DNA of 64,000 bases from Candidatus Gastranaerophilales bacterium (GTDB lineage Bacteria > Cyanobacteriota > Vampirovibrionia > Gastranaerophilales > Gastranaerophilaceae): NCBI GenBank assembly GCA_944323595.1, contig CALUTF010000005.1, forward strand, positions 18,071 to 82,070, in the 5' to 3' direction. The position numbers were made by a program, and so were the translations under genes. This document shows, piece after piece, positions 33,992 to 43,261 of the stretch. Under the pieces are notes generated by a model, which worked only from the letters and a program-made list of their open reading frames with translations, searched no databases and was not told the origin of the DNA. Position 1 is the stretch's first letter. Every line of letters starts with the position of its first letter.

Positions 33992-35047
33992 TTATTTGTA
34001 GGATTTTATTATAATTTCTTCCAATTTTTCGAGAAGATTTTCTTCCGGAACTTTAGCAATGATTTCGCCTTTTTTAAAGATATACCCCTCTTTTATGCCG
34101 CCTGCAATCCCAAAATCGGCATGTCTGGCTTCTCCGGGACCATTTACCGCACATCCCATGGTCGCAATAGTTATTGGCAGGTCAAGGTTTTTAAATTTTT
34201 CTTCTACTTTTTTCGCAAGAGATATTAAATCTATCTGAGTTCTGCCGCATGTTGGGCATGATACAAAATTAACTCCGCGTTCTCTTAAGCCGAGTGATTT
34301 TAAAATTTGAAATCCTGCATCAACTTCTTCAACGGGGTTTTCAGTAAGGGAAACTCTTATTGTATCGCCAATCCCCTCGGCAAGAAGTGTTCCGAGTCCC
34401 ACTGATGATTTAATCAATCCGCCTTTTAATGTTCCTGCTTCCGTGACTCCGAGGTGCAGCGGGTAATCAATCTTTTGTGATATAGAGCGGTATGCTTCTA
34501 TTGTCGTCAAAACATCTGACGATTTTAGCGAAACTTTTATTAAATCAAAATCCAAATCTTCTAGAATTTGGATATGTTTCAACGCGCTTTTCACCATTTT
34601 TTCCGAGAGCGGAATATTTTCTTCCAGAAGTTCTTTTTCAAGTGAACCTGCATTAACCCCTATTCTTATAGGAATTTGTTGCTGCTTTGCAAGTGAAACT
34701 ACTTTTTCCACATTTTCACGTTTCCCGATATTTCCCGGATTTAAACGAAGTGCGCTTATGCCGTTATTAATACATTGAATAGCCAGTCTGTAATCAAAAT
34801 GTATATCAGCAATTAAAGGAACCGGAGAACGTTTTACAAGCTCTTTTATTGCGTCTGCCGCATCTTTATTAAGTACAGCTAGTCTGACAAGTTCACATCC
34901 GTGCTCTGTAAGTTCAGAAATCTGTGACATTGTAGCATCAACGTCACGGGTATCTGTGTTGCACATTGATTGCACACTAATTGGTGCACCGTTGCCAATT
35001 TTTACATTTCCGATATTAATTTCTTTTGTTTTTCTTCTGTTTATCAT
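33992..35047 (-). CDS. ispG: 4-hydroxy-3-methylbut-2-en-1-yl diphosphate synthase
   Basis: 351 residues from the ATG at 35047 (family N-terminus MINRRKTKEINIGNVKIG; an upstream frame would add non-homologous residues). Penultimate step of the MEP isoprenoid pathway, carrying a [4Fe-4S] cluster. Diagnostic features: GNGAPISVQSMCNTDTRDVDAT, LVRLAV, PLIADIHFDYRLAI, LRLNPGNIG, and the cluster cysteines in SCPTCGRTQ and MGCAVNGPGEARHADFGIAGG. No ribosome site is clear. Confidence 0.96.
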   Translation of the reverse strand: MINRRKTKEINIGNVKIGNGAPISVQSMCNTDTRDVDATMSQISELTEHGCELVRLAVLNKDAADAIKELVKRSPVPLIADIHFDYRLAIQCINNGISALRLNPGNIGKRENVEKVVSLAKQQQIPIRIGVNAGSLEKELLEENIPLSEKMVKSALKHIQILEDLDFDLIKVSLKSSDVLTTIEAYRSISQKIDYPLHLGVTEAGTLKGGLIKSSVGLGTLLAEGIGDTIRVSLTENPVEEVDAGFQILKSLGLRERGVNFVSCPTCGRTQIDLISLAKKVEEKFKNLDLPITIATMGCAVNGPGEARHADFGIAGGIKEGYIFKKGEIIAKVPEENLLEKLEEIIIKSYK

Positions 35048-35086
35048 AGAATTATTGTAGCACATAAAAAAATAGAGGGAGTAATT

Positions 35087-35821
35087 ATGAAAATAGCAGT
35101 AATTTCTGACATCCACGCAAACTATCAGGCTTTAGAAGCCGTAATGAAAGATATAAAACAAGAAAAATGCGATAAAGTTTTCTGTCTTGGCGATCTTGCA
35201 ATGGCAGGACCACAGCCGCACATGGTAATAGATTTTGTAAGAAAACAAACGGACTGGACTGTAATTCAGGGGAATACGGATAAGCTGATTGCGGAATATA
35301 CAGAGCAGACTTATGAAGATGTAAAAAAGATGTATCCGATGATGGCAAATGCACTTGCGGATGATGTCAAAATTCTGGAAACTGATAAAAAAGAATATTT
35401 AAGAAATCTGCCGCCGCAGTTAGAACTTGAGATTGAAAATATAAAAGTTCTACTGGTGCATGGGTCTCCTAGAAAAAACAACGAAAATATTTTCCCTGAT
35501 ATGCCTGTAAATGAAGTTGAAGAAATGATAAAAGGTACGGATGCAGATTTGATATTCTGCGGGCATACCCACCAGCCATGCGGCTATCAGACTTCTACAA
35601 AGCAGACTGTTGTAAATGTCGGCAGTGTAGGCAGACCTATGACAGAAGTTCCTGATGCCTGTTATGTCATAGCGGATTTTAACAACGGCGGGTTTTCTAT
35701 CAACCATAAATTTATAGATTATGACCGGAAAATGGCGGCAGAAATCGTTATGGCAAGAGGTTATGAGGGGGCTGACAAGATTGCCGGATTGCTTTTAAAT
35801 CCGACAGAAAGACATGTGTAA
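35087..35821 (+). CDS. YfcE/MJ0936-type metallophosphoesterase
   Basis: 244 residues from the ATG at 35087 with AGAGGGAG six bases upstream. All five phosphoesterase blocks are visible: SDIHANYQAL, GDLAMAGPQP, GNTDK, VHGSPR and CGHTHQP, followed by VNVGSVGRP. Calcineurin-like fold binding two metals. Substrates of relatives include cyclic nucleotides and phosphodiesters; here unknown. Divergent from ispG with only 39 bp between start codons. Confidence 0.9.
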   Translation: MKIAVISDIHANYQALEAVMKDIKQEKCDKVFCLGDLAMAGPQPHMVIDFVRKQTDWTVIQGNTDKLIAEYTEQTYEDVKKMYPMMANALADDVKILETDKKEYLRNLPPQLELEIENIKVLLVHGSPRKNNENIFPDMPVNEVEEMIKGTDADLIFCGHTHQPCGYQTSTKQTVVNVGSVGRPMTEVPDACYVIADFNNGGFSINHKFIDYDRKMAAEIVMARGYEGADKIAGLLLNPTERHV

Positions 35822-35857
35822 GCTCTACATATTTAATTAAATATTTGATTTCGTATA

Positions 35858-36526
35858 CTAAACAAGACCCTCTTTAAGTGCTTTTACTGCAGCCTGCGTT
35901 CTGTCATCAACAACAAGTTTTTGAATAATATTACAAACGTGAGCTTTTGCGGTATGTTCTGATATAGTCAGAGCTTCTGCAATTTCGCAGTTGGATTTTC
36001 CGTCTACAATAAGCTTTAAGACTTCATATTCGCGCTGGGTCAAGTTTGCGTGTTGTTCTTTAAACATGGCTCTTGACATTTGTCGCGGAGGAATGACTCC
36101 GCAATTTTTATCGCGTAATATCGGTACTACCTGCGGATCAAGCCACATTGCGCCGTCTTTTATTGTTTTTATAATCATCTTTAAAACTTCTGTGTTGATA
36201 TCTTTCATCACATAAGCCCGTGCTCCTGCCTGCAATGCTGCTAACACTTCTTCTTCACTCAGATGTGATGTTAAAATTACTATTTTTGCCTGCGGATAAC
36301 GTTCAATTATCCGTTTTGTTGCTTCAATTCCGCTTATATCCGGCAGACCCAAATCCATTAAAACAACATCGGGGTGCGTAATTATATAATTTTCTACAGC
36401 TTCTTTGCCGCTTTGTGCTTCTGAAATTATTTCGAGTTCGTTCTGCTCTTCAAATAGTGATTTCAGTCCGACTCGCATAAGTTTTTGATCTTCTACTAAT
36501 AATACTTTTACAGGTTTATTACTCAT
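35858..36526 (-). CDS. Orphan NarL/FixJ family response regulator
   Basis: 222 residues. Receiver domain with acidic pocket VEDQKL, phospho-Asp in VVLMDLGLPDISG, switch Ser in ILTSHLS, Lys in YVMKDI. LuxR-type DNA-binding domain from about 158 (LTQREYEVLKLIVDGKSNCEIAEAL, TAKAHVCNIIQKL). No kinase gene is adjacent. An Ala-rich linker of about 30 residues joins the two domains. Possible partners are any of the window's kinases. Confidence 0.92.
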   Translation of the reverse strand: MSNKPVKVLLVEDQKLMRVGLKSLFEEQNELEIISEAQSGKEAVENYIITHPDVVLMDLGLPDISGIEATKRIIERYPQAKIVILTSHLSEEEVLAALQAGARAYVMKDINTEVLKMIIKTIKDGAMWLDPQVVPILRDKNCGVIPPRQMSRAMFKEQHANLTQREYEVLKLIVDGKSNCEIAEALTISEHTAKAHVCNIIQKLVVDDRTQAAVKALKEGLV

Positions 36527-36777
36527 GTTTTCGCCTTTCTGATTTTCTTACTTTTGGATATTATTACTCTATAATTTATTTATTCAGCTTGTATTCCCTT
36601 ATGTAAATTCTCTGGTGATTATATTTTCTTCTTATTACTTTTAATTTTTATTTTAGTTAAATTTATAAAAAATTTAATGAAAACTTAATATTACCGGTAT
36701 GGAAAAATTTTTCTATTTGGTTTAAAATAGTAATAATAGAAAAAGTAAAGTGTGTCGGGTTTATAAGGACAAACATT

Positions 36778-38394
36778 ATGAAATACTCAAGATACTCAGT
36801 CGTAATAATAGGCAGCGGAATAGCAGGTTTGTATGCTGCATTAAAAATAGAGCAGCAGGCAAAGTTGCCTGATGGCATTCTGTTAATAACAAAAGGCAAA
36901 TTGGGAGAAAGTAATTCACGTTATGCACAGGGCGGAATGGTCGCAGTTTTGAAAGAAAATAAAGAAGATTCCGTAACTTCGCATGTAAGTGATACTATTC
37001 GAGCCGGTGCCGGATTGAGTGATTTTAATACTGTTAAATTTATCTCAGAAAATTCCGATACTGTAGTAAAAGATTTGCTTGATTTAGGAGTTGAATTTGA
37101 CCGTGACGAGAACAATAATTTAACTTTTACAATGGAAGCAGCACACAGCGCCCGAAGAATTCTTCATGCAGGCGGCGATGCAACAGGTCGTATGATGGAG
37201 CAGGCTCTTTCTAAAAAAGTTCGAGAGAATGCCAATATTGATATATATGAAGAAACAATGGCTGTGGAATTGCTTATGAATTCGGACTCTGAATGCAGAG
37301 GGCTTGTAGTATATAATGAACTTGCAGACGCTTATGAAACTATATATTCTTCAGCAGTAATCCTTGCGACCGGCGGTGTCGGGCAATTATATAAATACAC
37401 GACAAATCCGGCAGGTGCAACCGGTGATGGGCTGGCGCTGGCTTACAATGCCGGTGCGGTTATGCAGGATATGGAATTTGTACAATTCCATCCGACAGCT
37501 CTGGCGTTTGATGATGATGAAAACAGATTTTTGATTTCAGAAGCTGTCCGCGGTGAAGGTGCAAAACTCGTTGATGCTGACGGAATTGAGTTTATGCAAA
37601 AGTACGATGAACGTAAAGAACTTGCGCCGCGGGATATTGTGACACGTGCAAACTTTAACGAAATGCTTGAAAAAGGTTTGGATAATGTTTATCTGAATGC
37701 CTCCTGTATTGATAAAGATAAACTGGCAAAAAGATTTCCGAATATTTCAAAAAAATGTCTTGAGCATGGAATTGATATAGCACATGATTTTATACCGGTT
37801 GCTCCTGCCGCACATTATTTTATGGGAGGGGTTAAAACCGATTTACAGGCAAGAACTTCTATAAAAGGACTTTACGCTATAGGAGAAGTTGCCTCAACCG
37901 GTTTGCACGGCGGAAACAGACTGGCGAGCAACTCTATTCTTGAATGCGTTGTCTGTGCATACGAGGTAGCAGATTATATTAAAACTCTTACGCTGAAAAC
38001 TCCGAAACAAATTAATGAAGATATAAAATCTGTTATTGATGAATATTCTCTGCCTCTGGAAAATGAGGATATGGATATTCCAGCAATGAAAAAAGAACTT
38101 CAGGAGATTATGTGGGAAAATGTCGGGATTCTCAGAACGGAAAAATCCTTGATGACGGCTATTGAAAAACTCGGCGATTTACGTATGAAATTTAAGAGAA
38201 ATATCAAATGCTTAAATAAAGAAGAATATGAATTTAAAAATATGCTTACAACGGCTATGCTTATAGCTACATCAGCATTGAAGAGAAGAGAATCCAGAGG
38301 TGCACACTACAGATTGGATTACCTGCAAACTGACGAAGTATGCAGACACAATTGTTTTGACAGAACAGAGGGAGAATTTAGCTTTGTTAAGTAA
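36778..38394 (+). CDS. nadB: L-aspartate oxidase
   Basis: 538 residues. FAD enzyme oxidising aspartate to iminoaspartate in de novo NAD synthesis. Visible are the FAD Rossmann motif VVIIGSGIAGLYAAL, SNSRYAQGGMVAV, HSARRILHAGGDATG, LATGGVGQLYKYTTNP, QDMEFVQFHPTA, AVRGEGAKLVD, and the H-bearing PAAHYFMGGVKTDLQARTSI, then LHGGNRLASNSILECVV. AAGGAC precedes the start. The stop lies inside the nadC start region (11-bp overlap). Quinolinate synthase nadA is not in the window. Confidence 0.95.
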   Translation: MKYSRYSVVIIGSGIAGLYAALKIEQQAKLPDGILLITKGKLGESNSRYAQGGMVAVLKENKEDSVTSHVSDTIRAGAGLSDFNTVKFISENSDTVVKDLLDLGVEFDRDENNNLTFTMEAAHSARRILHAGGDATGRMMEQALSKKVRENANIDIYEETMAVELLMNSDSECRGLVVYNELADAYETIYSSAVILATGGVGQLYKYTTNPAGATGDGLALAYNAGAVMQDMEFVQFHPTALAFDDDENRFLISEAVRGEGAKLVDADGIEFMQKYDERKELAPRDIVTRANFNEMLEKGLDNVYLNASCIDKDKLAKRFPNISKKCLEHGIDIAHDFIPVAPAAHYFMGGVKTDLQARTSIKGLYAIGEVASTGLHGGNRLASNSILECVVCAYEVADYIKTLTLKTPKQINEDIKSVIDEYSLPLENEDMDIPAMKKELQEIMWENVGILRTEKSLMTAIEKLGDLRMKFKRNIKCLNKEEYEFKNMLTTAMLIATSALKRRESRGAHYRLDYLQTDEVCRHNCFDRTEGEFSFVK

Positions 38395-39214
38395 TTTTTA
38401 TATTGAAGATCACGTAAAAGCAGCGTTACAGGAAGACATAGGATTCGGCGATATTACAACAGAAAATTTGGCAGAAGATACCGATATGCTTGATGGATCG
38501 CTTGATACAAGAAGCGATGGAATTCTATGCGGATGTGAAGTCTTTAAAACTGTTTACAAAATTTTGTCACCTGACATTAAAATAAAATTTTATTTTAAAG
38601 ATGGCGATGAAATAAAAAAAGGAGACAAAATTGCCGATATTTCAGGTCCTGCAAAGCATCTTTTAATGGGGGAAAGAGTTGCACTGAATTATATTCAAAG
38701 AATGAGCGGTATTGCAACAGAAACACGCAAATATCAGGATGCAATCGGCTCTTATCCTGCTAAAATTGTCGATACAAGAAAAACAACCCCGAATTTCAGA
38801 GCGTTTGAAAAGTATTCAGTAAAAACAGGCGGAGGGGCTCTTCACAGATTTAATCTATCGGATTGTGCTATGATTAAAGACAATCACATTCGTCTGGCAG
38901 GTTCTATCACAAATGCAGTCAACAAATTAAGACAAAACCTGTCACATGCTCACAAGATAGAAGTAGAATGCGATACTCTGGAACAGGTCAAAGAAGCGGT
39001 AGCCGTTAAGTCCGATATTATTATGCTTGATAATATGGATATTGAAACAATGAAAAAAGCCTGTGAAATAATTAACCATCAGGCTATAGTGGAAGCAAGC
39101 GGAAATGTTAACCTCTCTACCGTCAAGGAAATTGCTGCAACAGGAGTCGATATTATCTCCTCAAGTGCAATAGTTGCTAAGGCTCCTACTCTTGATTTAG
39201 GACTTGACATGTAA
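38384..39214 (+). CDS. nadC: Nicotinate-nucleotide pyrophosphorylase (quinolinate phosphoribosyltransferase)
   Basis: 276 residues from TTG at 38384, chosen because GAGGGAG precedes it and the protein then starts at the usual NadC N-terminus (LSNFYIEDHVKAALQEDIGFGDITTENL); an ATG at 38300 would add nadB-encoded residues. Motifs: MSGIATETRKY, DTRKTTPNFRAFEKYSVKTGGGALHRFNLSD (limits), MIKDNHI, IEVECDTLEQ, MLDNMD, VEASGNV. It makes nicotinate mononucleotide from quinolinate. Confidence 0.95.
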   Translation: MLSNFYIEDHVKAALQEDIGFGDITTENLAEDTDMLDGSLDTRSDGILCGCEVFKTVYKILSPDIKIKFYFKDGDEIKKGDKIADISGPAKHLLMGERVALNYIQRMSGIATETRKYQDAIGSYPAKIVDTRKTTPNFRAFEKYSVKTGGGALHRFNLSDCAMIKDNHIRLAGSITNAVNKLRQNLSHAHKIEVECDTLEQVKEAVAVKSDIIMLDNMDIETMKKACEIINHQAIVEASGNVNLSTVKEIAATGVDIISSSAIVAKAPTLDLGLDM

Positions 39215-39280
39215 TCACAATAATGGATATTGAGCCGGATTTAATAACAATTATGATTACTATATCGTAAAAACTATTTA

Positions 39281-39289
39281 TGCTATAAT
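39281..39289 (+). promoter_or_regulatory. Extended -10 promoter of proB giving a probably leaderless mRNA
   Basis: TGCTATAAT ends 6 nt before the ATG at 39296 and there is no Shine-Dalgarno. The spacing is the same as for the TPR-ATPase gene at 21827. Confidence 0.6.
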
Positions 39290-39295
39290 CAATTT

Positions 39296-40435
39296 ATGGA
39301 CAGAAAAACTTTTACCGATGTTAAACGTATTGTTATTAAATTAGGTACAAATGTTATCAGAGCAGATGACGGCTCTATGTCACTTCCGAGAATTTTTTCG
39401 TTTATTGAAAATATTTCTGCACTTGTGAAATCAGGAAAAGAAGTAATTGTTATTACATCAGGTGCCGTCGGGATGGGGAAAAAGAAACTTGGGCTTGATA
39501 GCACCACGGGAACTGCGCTTAAACAGGCATGTGCTGCAATCGGACAATCAAAACTTATGGCAATTTATGAAAGCGGTTTTGATTCCTACGGACTTGTCGC
39601 CGCCCAAATACTTTTGACAGAAGATGATTTTTCAATCCGTACACGTTATCTCAGTTTGAGAACAACTATGAATAAACTTCTGGAACTCGGTGTTACTCCT
39701 ATAATTAACCAGAATGACACAGTATCAACAATAGAAATAGCACCCAGATATGCGGATATGCAAGTTTGTTTTTCTGATAACGATAAGTTATCAGCTCTTG
39801 TTGCAAGCGAACTTGATGCAGATTTATTAATAATACTCTCTGACGTTGACGGACTTTATGATAAAAATCCAAAAGAAAATCCTGATGCTAAAATAATTCA
39901 TAAAGTAGATGAAGTTACAGAAGATATTCTTGCTCTCGGCTCCGGAGCCTCAGAGGGCGGACGCGGCGGAATGATTACAAAACTCAAAGCTGCCCAGATG
40001 GTTACAAGATACGGCGGCAGAGTATTGATTGCAAATGGTAAGGTTCCGTATATAATTAAAAAGATTTTTGACGGTGAAGAATACGGCACTATGTTTCTCC
40101 CGCAGCACGAATCACTCTCGGATAAAAAACGCTGGATTGGTTACGCAACTAATATTATCGGAAAAATTATCGTGAATGACGGTGCCAAAAAAGCTTTACT
40201 CAACCAGAAAAGTTTACTTCCCATCGGAGTTGTAGGGGTTGTTAATGAGTTCAACAAAGGTGATGTTGTATCAATAGTAGATGAAAATGGCGGTGAGTTT
40301 GCAAGAGGTATTGTAAATTACAGCTCAGAATCGTGTAAAAAAGTCAGCGGGGCTCACTCTGATGATTTGCTTAAAATATTAGGCTTTAAGAACTATGATG
40401 CAATTATTACACGTGATAATATCACCGTACTTTAA
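39296..40435 (+). CDS. proB: Glutamate 5-kinase with PUA domain
   Basis: 379 residues. First step of proline synthesis. Amino-acid kinase fold about 1-255 (IVIKLGTNVIRADDGS, VITSGAVGMGKKKLG, INQNDTVS, FSDNDKLSALVASELDADLLIILSDVDGLYDKNP) and a PUA domain about 280-360 (GKIIVNDGAKKALLNQKSLLPIGVVGV, EFARGIVNYSSE). Followed after 11 bp by proA. The likely leaderless start is described under its promoter. Confidence 0.96.
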   Translation: MDRKTFTDVKRIVIKLGTNVIRADDGSMSLPRIFSFIENISALVKSGKEVIVITSGAVGMGKKKLGLDSTTGTALKQACAAIGQSKLMAIYESGFDSYGLVAAQILLTEDDFSIRTRYLSLRTTMNKLLELGVTPIINQNDTVSTIEIAPRYADMQVCFSDNDKLSALVASELDADLLIILSDVDGLYDKNPKENPDAKIIHKVDEVTEDILALGSGASEGGRGGMITKLKAAQMVTRYGGRVLIANGKVPYIIKKIFDGEEYGTMFLPQHESLSDKKRWIGYATNIIGKIIVNDGAKKALLNQKSLLPIGVVGVVNEFNKGDVVSIVDENGGEFARGIVNYSSESCKKVSGAHSDDLLKILGFKNYDAIITRDNITVL

Positions 40436-40446
40436 GGAGGACTGTT

Positions 40447-41700
40447 ATGGAGTTTGAAGAAATCGCAAAAAAAGCAAAGAAAGCTTCTTTGCAGATTGCT
40501 GATTTGAGTAATGAAATAAAAAATCAGGCGTTGCTTGCAGTTGCTGATAATATAGAACAACACAAAGAAGAAATCTTTGCGGCTAATAAGAAAGATTTAC
40601 AGTCTGCAGAAAATCTTGTGCAAAGCGGTGAAATTACAAAATCAACTTTTAACCGTCTTAAACTTGATGAAAATAAAATGCGTGATATGGTGCAGGGCAT
40701 AAGAGATATTGCTAATCTTGAAGATCCTGTCAATAAAAAACTTCTGGTAAGAGAACTCGACGCAGGGCTTACTTTATACAAAATTTCCTGCCCTATCGGA
40801 GTACTCGGAATAATTTTTGAGGCAAGACCTGATGTAATAGCTCAAATTTCCGCACTTGCAATAAAATCAGCAAATGCAGTTATACTTAAGGGTGGAAAGG
40901 AATCTGTAAATACGAATAAAACCATTCTTGATATTATTAATTCAGCACTGGAGAGTGTGAACGGTTTTCCTGAAAATGTTATTTCACAGGTGTTTACACG
41001 CGATGATGTTGCAGAGATGCTTAAATGCGACAAATATATAAATTTAATCATCCCGCGCGGCGGCAACAATCTGGTTAAATTTATTAAAGCCAATACCAGC
41101 ATTCCTGTTCTCGGTCATGCTGACGGAATCTGTCATATTTTTGTAGACGAAAGTGCAGACCTTGAAATGGCTCAAAAAATCGTAACTGATGCCAAAAACC
41201 AATATCCAAGCGCATGTAACTCTGTAGAAACTTTGCTTATTCACAAAAATTTCCCTTACATAAAGGAACTTATGGCATCCTTGGAACTCTCTGATATTCA
41301 ATTAATTGCAAACCCTGAAAGCTGGGCTCATGAATACGGTGACAAAATTCTGGCTTATAAGTTTGTTGATAATGTTGATGAGGCGATAAATCATATCAAT
41401 ACATACGGTTCAGGGCATACAGACAGTATTATTACAAAGAATACTGAAAATGCAGAAAGATTTATGAACAAAGTAGATTCCGCAGGAGTTTATTTTAATG
41501 CTTCAACACGTTTTGCTGACGGTTTCCGCTACGGATTCGGCGCTGAAGTTGGCATTTCGACAAACAAAACCCACGCTCGCGGTCCTGTTGGTCTTGAGGG
41601 ACTTACAATCTATAAATATAAATTAATCGGAAACGGTCATATTGTTACAGATTATGCAAACGGAACAAAACATTTTCACCATCGGGATTTATTAATATAA
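40447..41700 (+). CDS. proA: Glutamate-5-semialdehyde dehydrogenase (gamma-glutamyl phosphate reductase)
   Basis: 417 residues, normal length. NADPH-dependent reduction of glutamyl phosphate. Conserved features: CPIGVLGIIFEARPDV, KSANAVILKGGKES, LIIPRGGNNLVKFI, the catalytic Cys in YPSACNSVETLLIH, and RFADGFRYGFGAEVGISTNKTHARGPVGLEGL. AAGGAGG at ideal spacing. Middle gene of proB-proA-tyrA. Confidence 0.96.
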   Translation: MEFEEIAKKAKKASLQIADLSNEIKNQALLAVADNIEQHKEEIFAANKKDLQSAENLVQSGEITKSTFNRLKLDENKMRDMVQGIRDIANLEDPVNKKLLVRELDAGLTLYKISCPIGVLGIIFEARPDVIAQISALAIKSANAVILKGGKESVNTNKTILDIINSALESVNGFPENVISQVFTRDDVAEMLKCDKYINLIIPRGGNNLVKFIKANTSIPVLGHADGICHIFVDESADLEMAQKIVTDAKNQYPSACNSVETLLIHKNFPYIKELMASLELSDIQLIANPESWAHEYGDKILAYKFVDNVDEAINHINTYGSGHTDSIITKNTENAERFMNKVDSAGVYFNASTRFADGFRYGFGAEVGISTNKTHARGPVGLEGLTIYKYKLIGNGHIVTDYANGTKHFHHRDLLI

Positions 41701-41709
41701 GGAGCAGAT

Positions 41710-42465
41710 ATGAAAATAGGAGTTATCGGGTTAGGACTAATCGGCGGATCAATTTTTAAAGATCTTATGGCGCATGGGTATGAGGTAATCGGAGTTTCTA
41801 AATCACAGCACGGTGAAAATATTTATGATAACTATGAGGTTTTAAAAGATTGTAATCTCGTTTTTGTCTGTTCTGCAATGAATAAAACCCTCAAGGTTTT
41901 GGATGAACTTGAAAAATATTTGACTCCGGAAACAGTCGTAACAGATGTTTGCAGTCTGAAACAATTTGTTTGTAAAAAAAATCGTCCGTACAAATTCGTG
42001 CCGTCGCACCCGATGGCAGGTACAGAACATAAAGGATTTGAAAATTCTTTTGAGGGGTTATTTAAAGGTGCCAAATGGGTACTTACACCTTGCTTTGGAG
42101 AAAGTCGCGAACTTTTGGAGATTATTAAGGTTTTAGGTGCAACACCCGTCATTACTACACCAGAAAAACATGATGAAGCTGCCGCAATGATTTCTCACAT
42201 GCCGATGGTAATCGCTCAGGCTCTTTTTCTTGCGGCAAGTGATAATCCGCTCGCTCTGGAAATTGCCTCAAGCGGTTTCAGGGATATGACTCGGCTTGCT
42301 ATGTCTAATGAAGAAATGGCTGCTGATATGGTTAAAATGAACAGTGCTAATATTGAACACGCTATATTGAAGTTATATCAGGCTGTTGGAAAGCTGACAG
42401 CGGGTAATTATCCTGAACTTATCAGGGATATAAAAACTAAACGTTCCAAAATGTTTACAAAATAA
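41710..42465 (+). CDS. tyrA: Prephenate/arogenate dehydrogenase
   Basis: 251 residues, on the short side for the family. N-terminal NAD(P)-binding MKIGVIGLGLIGGSIFKDL with the G-x-G-x-x-G motif, TVVTDVCSLKQFV, the active-site His and Gly of VPSHPMAGTEHKGFENSFEGLFKGAKWVLTP (limits), then helical C-terminus with ISHMPMVIAQALFL and GFRDMTRLAMSN. Cyanobacterial relatives are often arogenate-specific; specificity is not readable here. GGAG precedes the start, 9 bp after proA. Confidence 0.93.
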   Translation: MKIGVIGLGLIGGSIFKDLMAHGYEVIGVSKSQHGENIYDNYEVLKDCNLVFVCSAMNKTLKVLDELEKYLTPETVVTDVCSLKQFVCKKNRPYKFVPSHPMAGTEHKGFENSFEGLFKGAKWVLTPCFGESRELLEIIKVLGATPVITTPEKHDEAAAMISHMPMVIAQALFLAASDNPLALEIASSGFRDMTRLAMSNEEMAADMVKMNSANIEHAILKLYQAVGKLTAGNYPELIRDIKTKRSKMFTK

Positions 42466-42531
42466 AAAACAACCCGAAAAATTTACGAGTTGTATAAAAA
42501 ATTGTATCATCATAACGTTTTTTGTTTAAAT

Positions 42532-43056
42532 TTAATCTATGTTAGTGTTTTTAAAAGCATTGTAAATAGCGCCGGATACAAAGCCAACAATAGCTCCCGG
42601 AACTACAAATGCAGCTGTAGGACGTTTGCATTTAATCATTTTGTGGAAACTGCCGGTAATATTTTTTGCCATAGCCTTAGATTGCTCATCCACAGTTTTA
42701 ATAATTGCCCTGAACTCTTTGGCTATTTTAGCAGAATTTTCCTCACCTGCTTTTTCCAATCCTTCTGCAATGCGACCTGCATTTTTGAAATTTTTTTCAT
42801 CAATCATTTTGATGAATGTATCATGCGCCGGCGTTCTGTCTTCCATGCCTTTTAATTTGGCTACCATATTTTTGTTGGTATCTTTTCTTGCCGCATTGAT
42901 AATAGCACGATACGGAATGTCTTTTAATTCTTCAGTTGTCAATGGTATAACTTGTTTTGCAATGTAACCTGTTACACCGCCTGTAACGGTAGCTTTCAAT
43001 ACACTTGAAAATACTCCGCTTCTTTGTCCGTCATTTTGTACTGCTTTTACTGTCAT
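42532..43056 (-). CDS. Hypothetical protein with hydrophobic ends, lineage-specific
   Basis: 174 residues, no family recognised. Gly-rich hydrophobic segments lie at both ends (VLKATVTGGVTGYIAKQVIP near 20-38 and FVVPGAIVGFVSGAIYNAF near 150-168), separated by a charged helical core. This resembles the membrane-hairpin proteins elsewhere in the window. It is expressed from its own promoter with a leader of about 170 nt, in which I see no known RNA element. Confidence 0.65.
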   Translation of the reverse strand: MTVKAVQNDGQRSGVFSSVLKATVTGGVTGYIAKQVIPLTTEELKDIPYRAIINAARKDTNKNMVAKLKGMEDRTPAHDTFIKMIDEKNFKNAGRIAEGLEKAGEENSAKIAKEFRAIIKTVDEQSKAMAKNITGSFHKMIKCKRPTAAFVVPGAIVGFVSGAIYNAFKNTNID

Positions 43057-43232
43057 AGCTAATAAACCTTTACTTAACTACTACCACACTCTTAATATCA
43101 ACGGGAAGTTACGTCAGTTTGCTGTGAATATTTTAGAAAACAGCAATCTTACAGCTTCCTTTCCATTAATATAGCAGATTTACACTTAAATATTTTAACA
43201 GATGCTAAAACTGAGTAATTAAATCCTTGTCT

Positions 43233-43261
43233 AGTATATCACAATGCTATTTTTTTGTCAA
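43233..43261 (-). promoter_or_regulatory. Consensus sigma70 promoter inside the end of the wecA-like gene
   Basis: On the minus strand TTGACA, 17-nt spacer, TATACT, within and just past the last codons of the wecA-like gene. It drives the 174-residue hypothetical gene. Confidence 0.75.

Noticed and set aside
42466..42505. Possible terminator after tyrA
   Set aside because: The stem has an internal mismatch and is only two short helices; not convincing.
42490..42967. Plus-strand frames opposite the 174-residue gene
   Set aside because: Shadows; the minus-strand gene has a consensus promoter and a coherent hydrophobic-end pattern.
43057..43232. Long leader of the 174-residue gene as a riboswitch
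   Set aside because: No match to any riboswitch core I know and no terminator-antiterminator pair.
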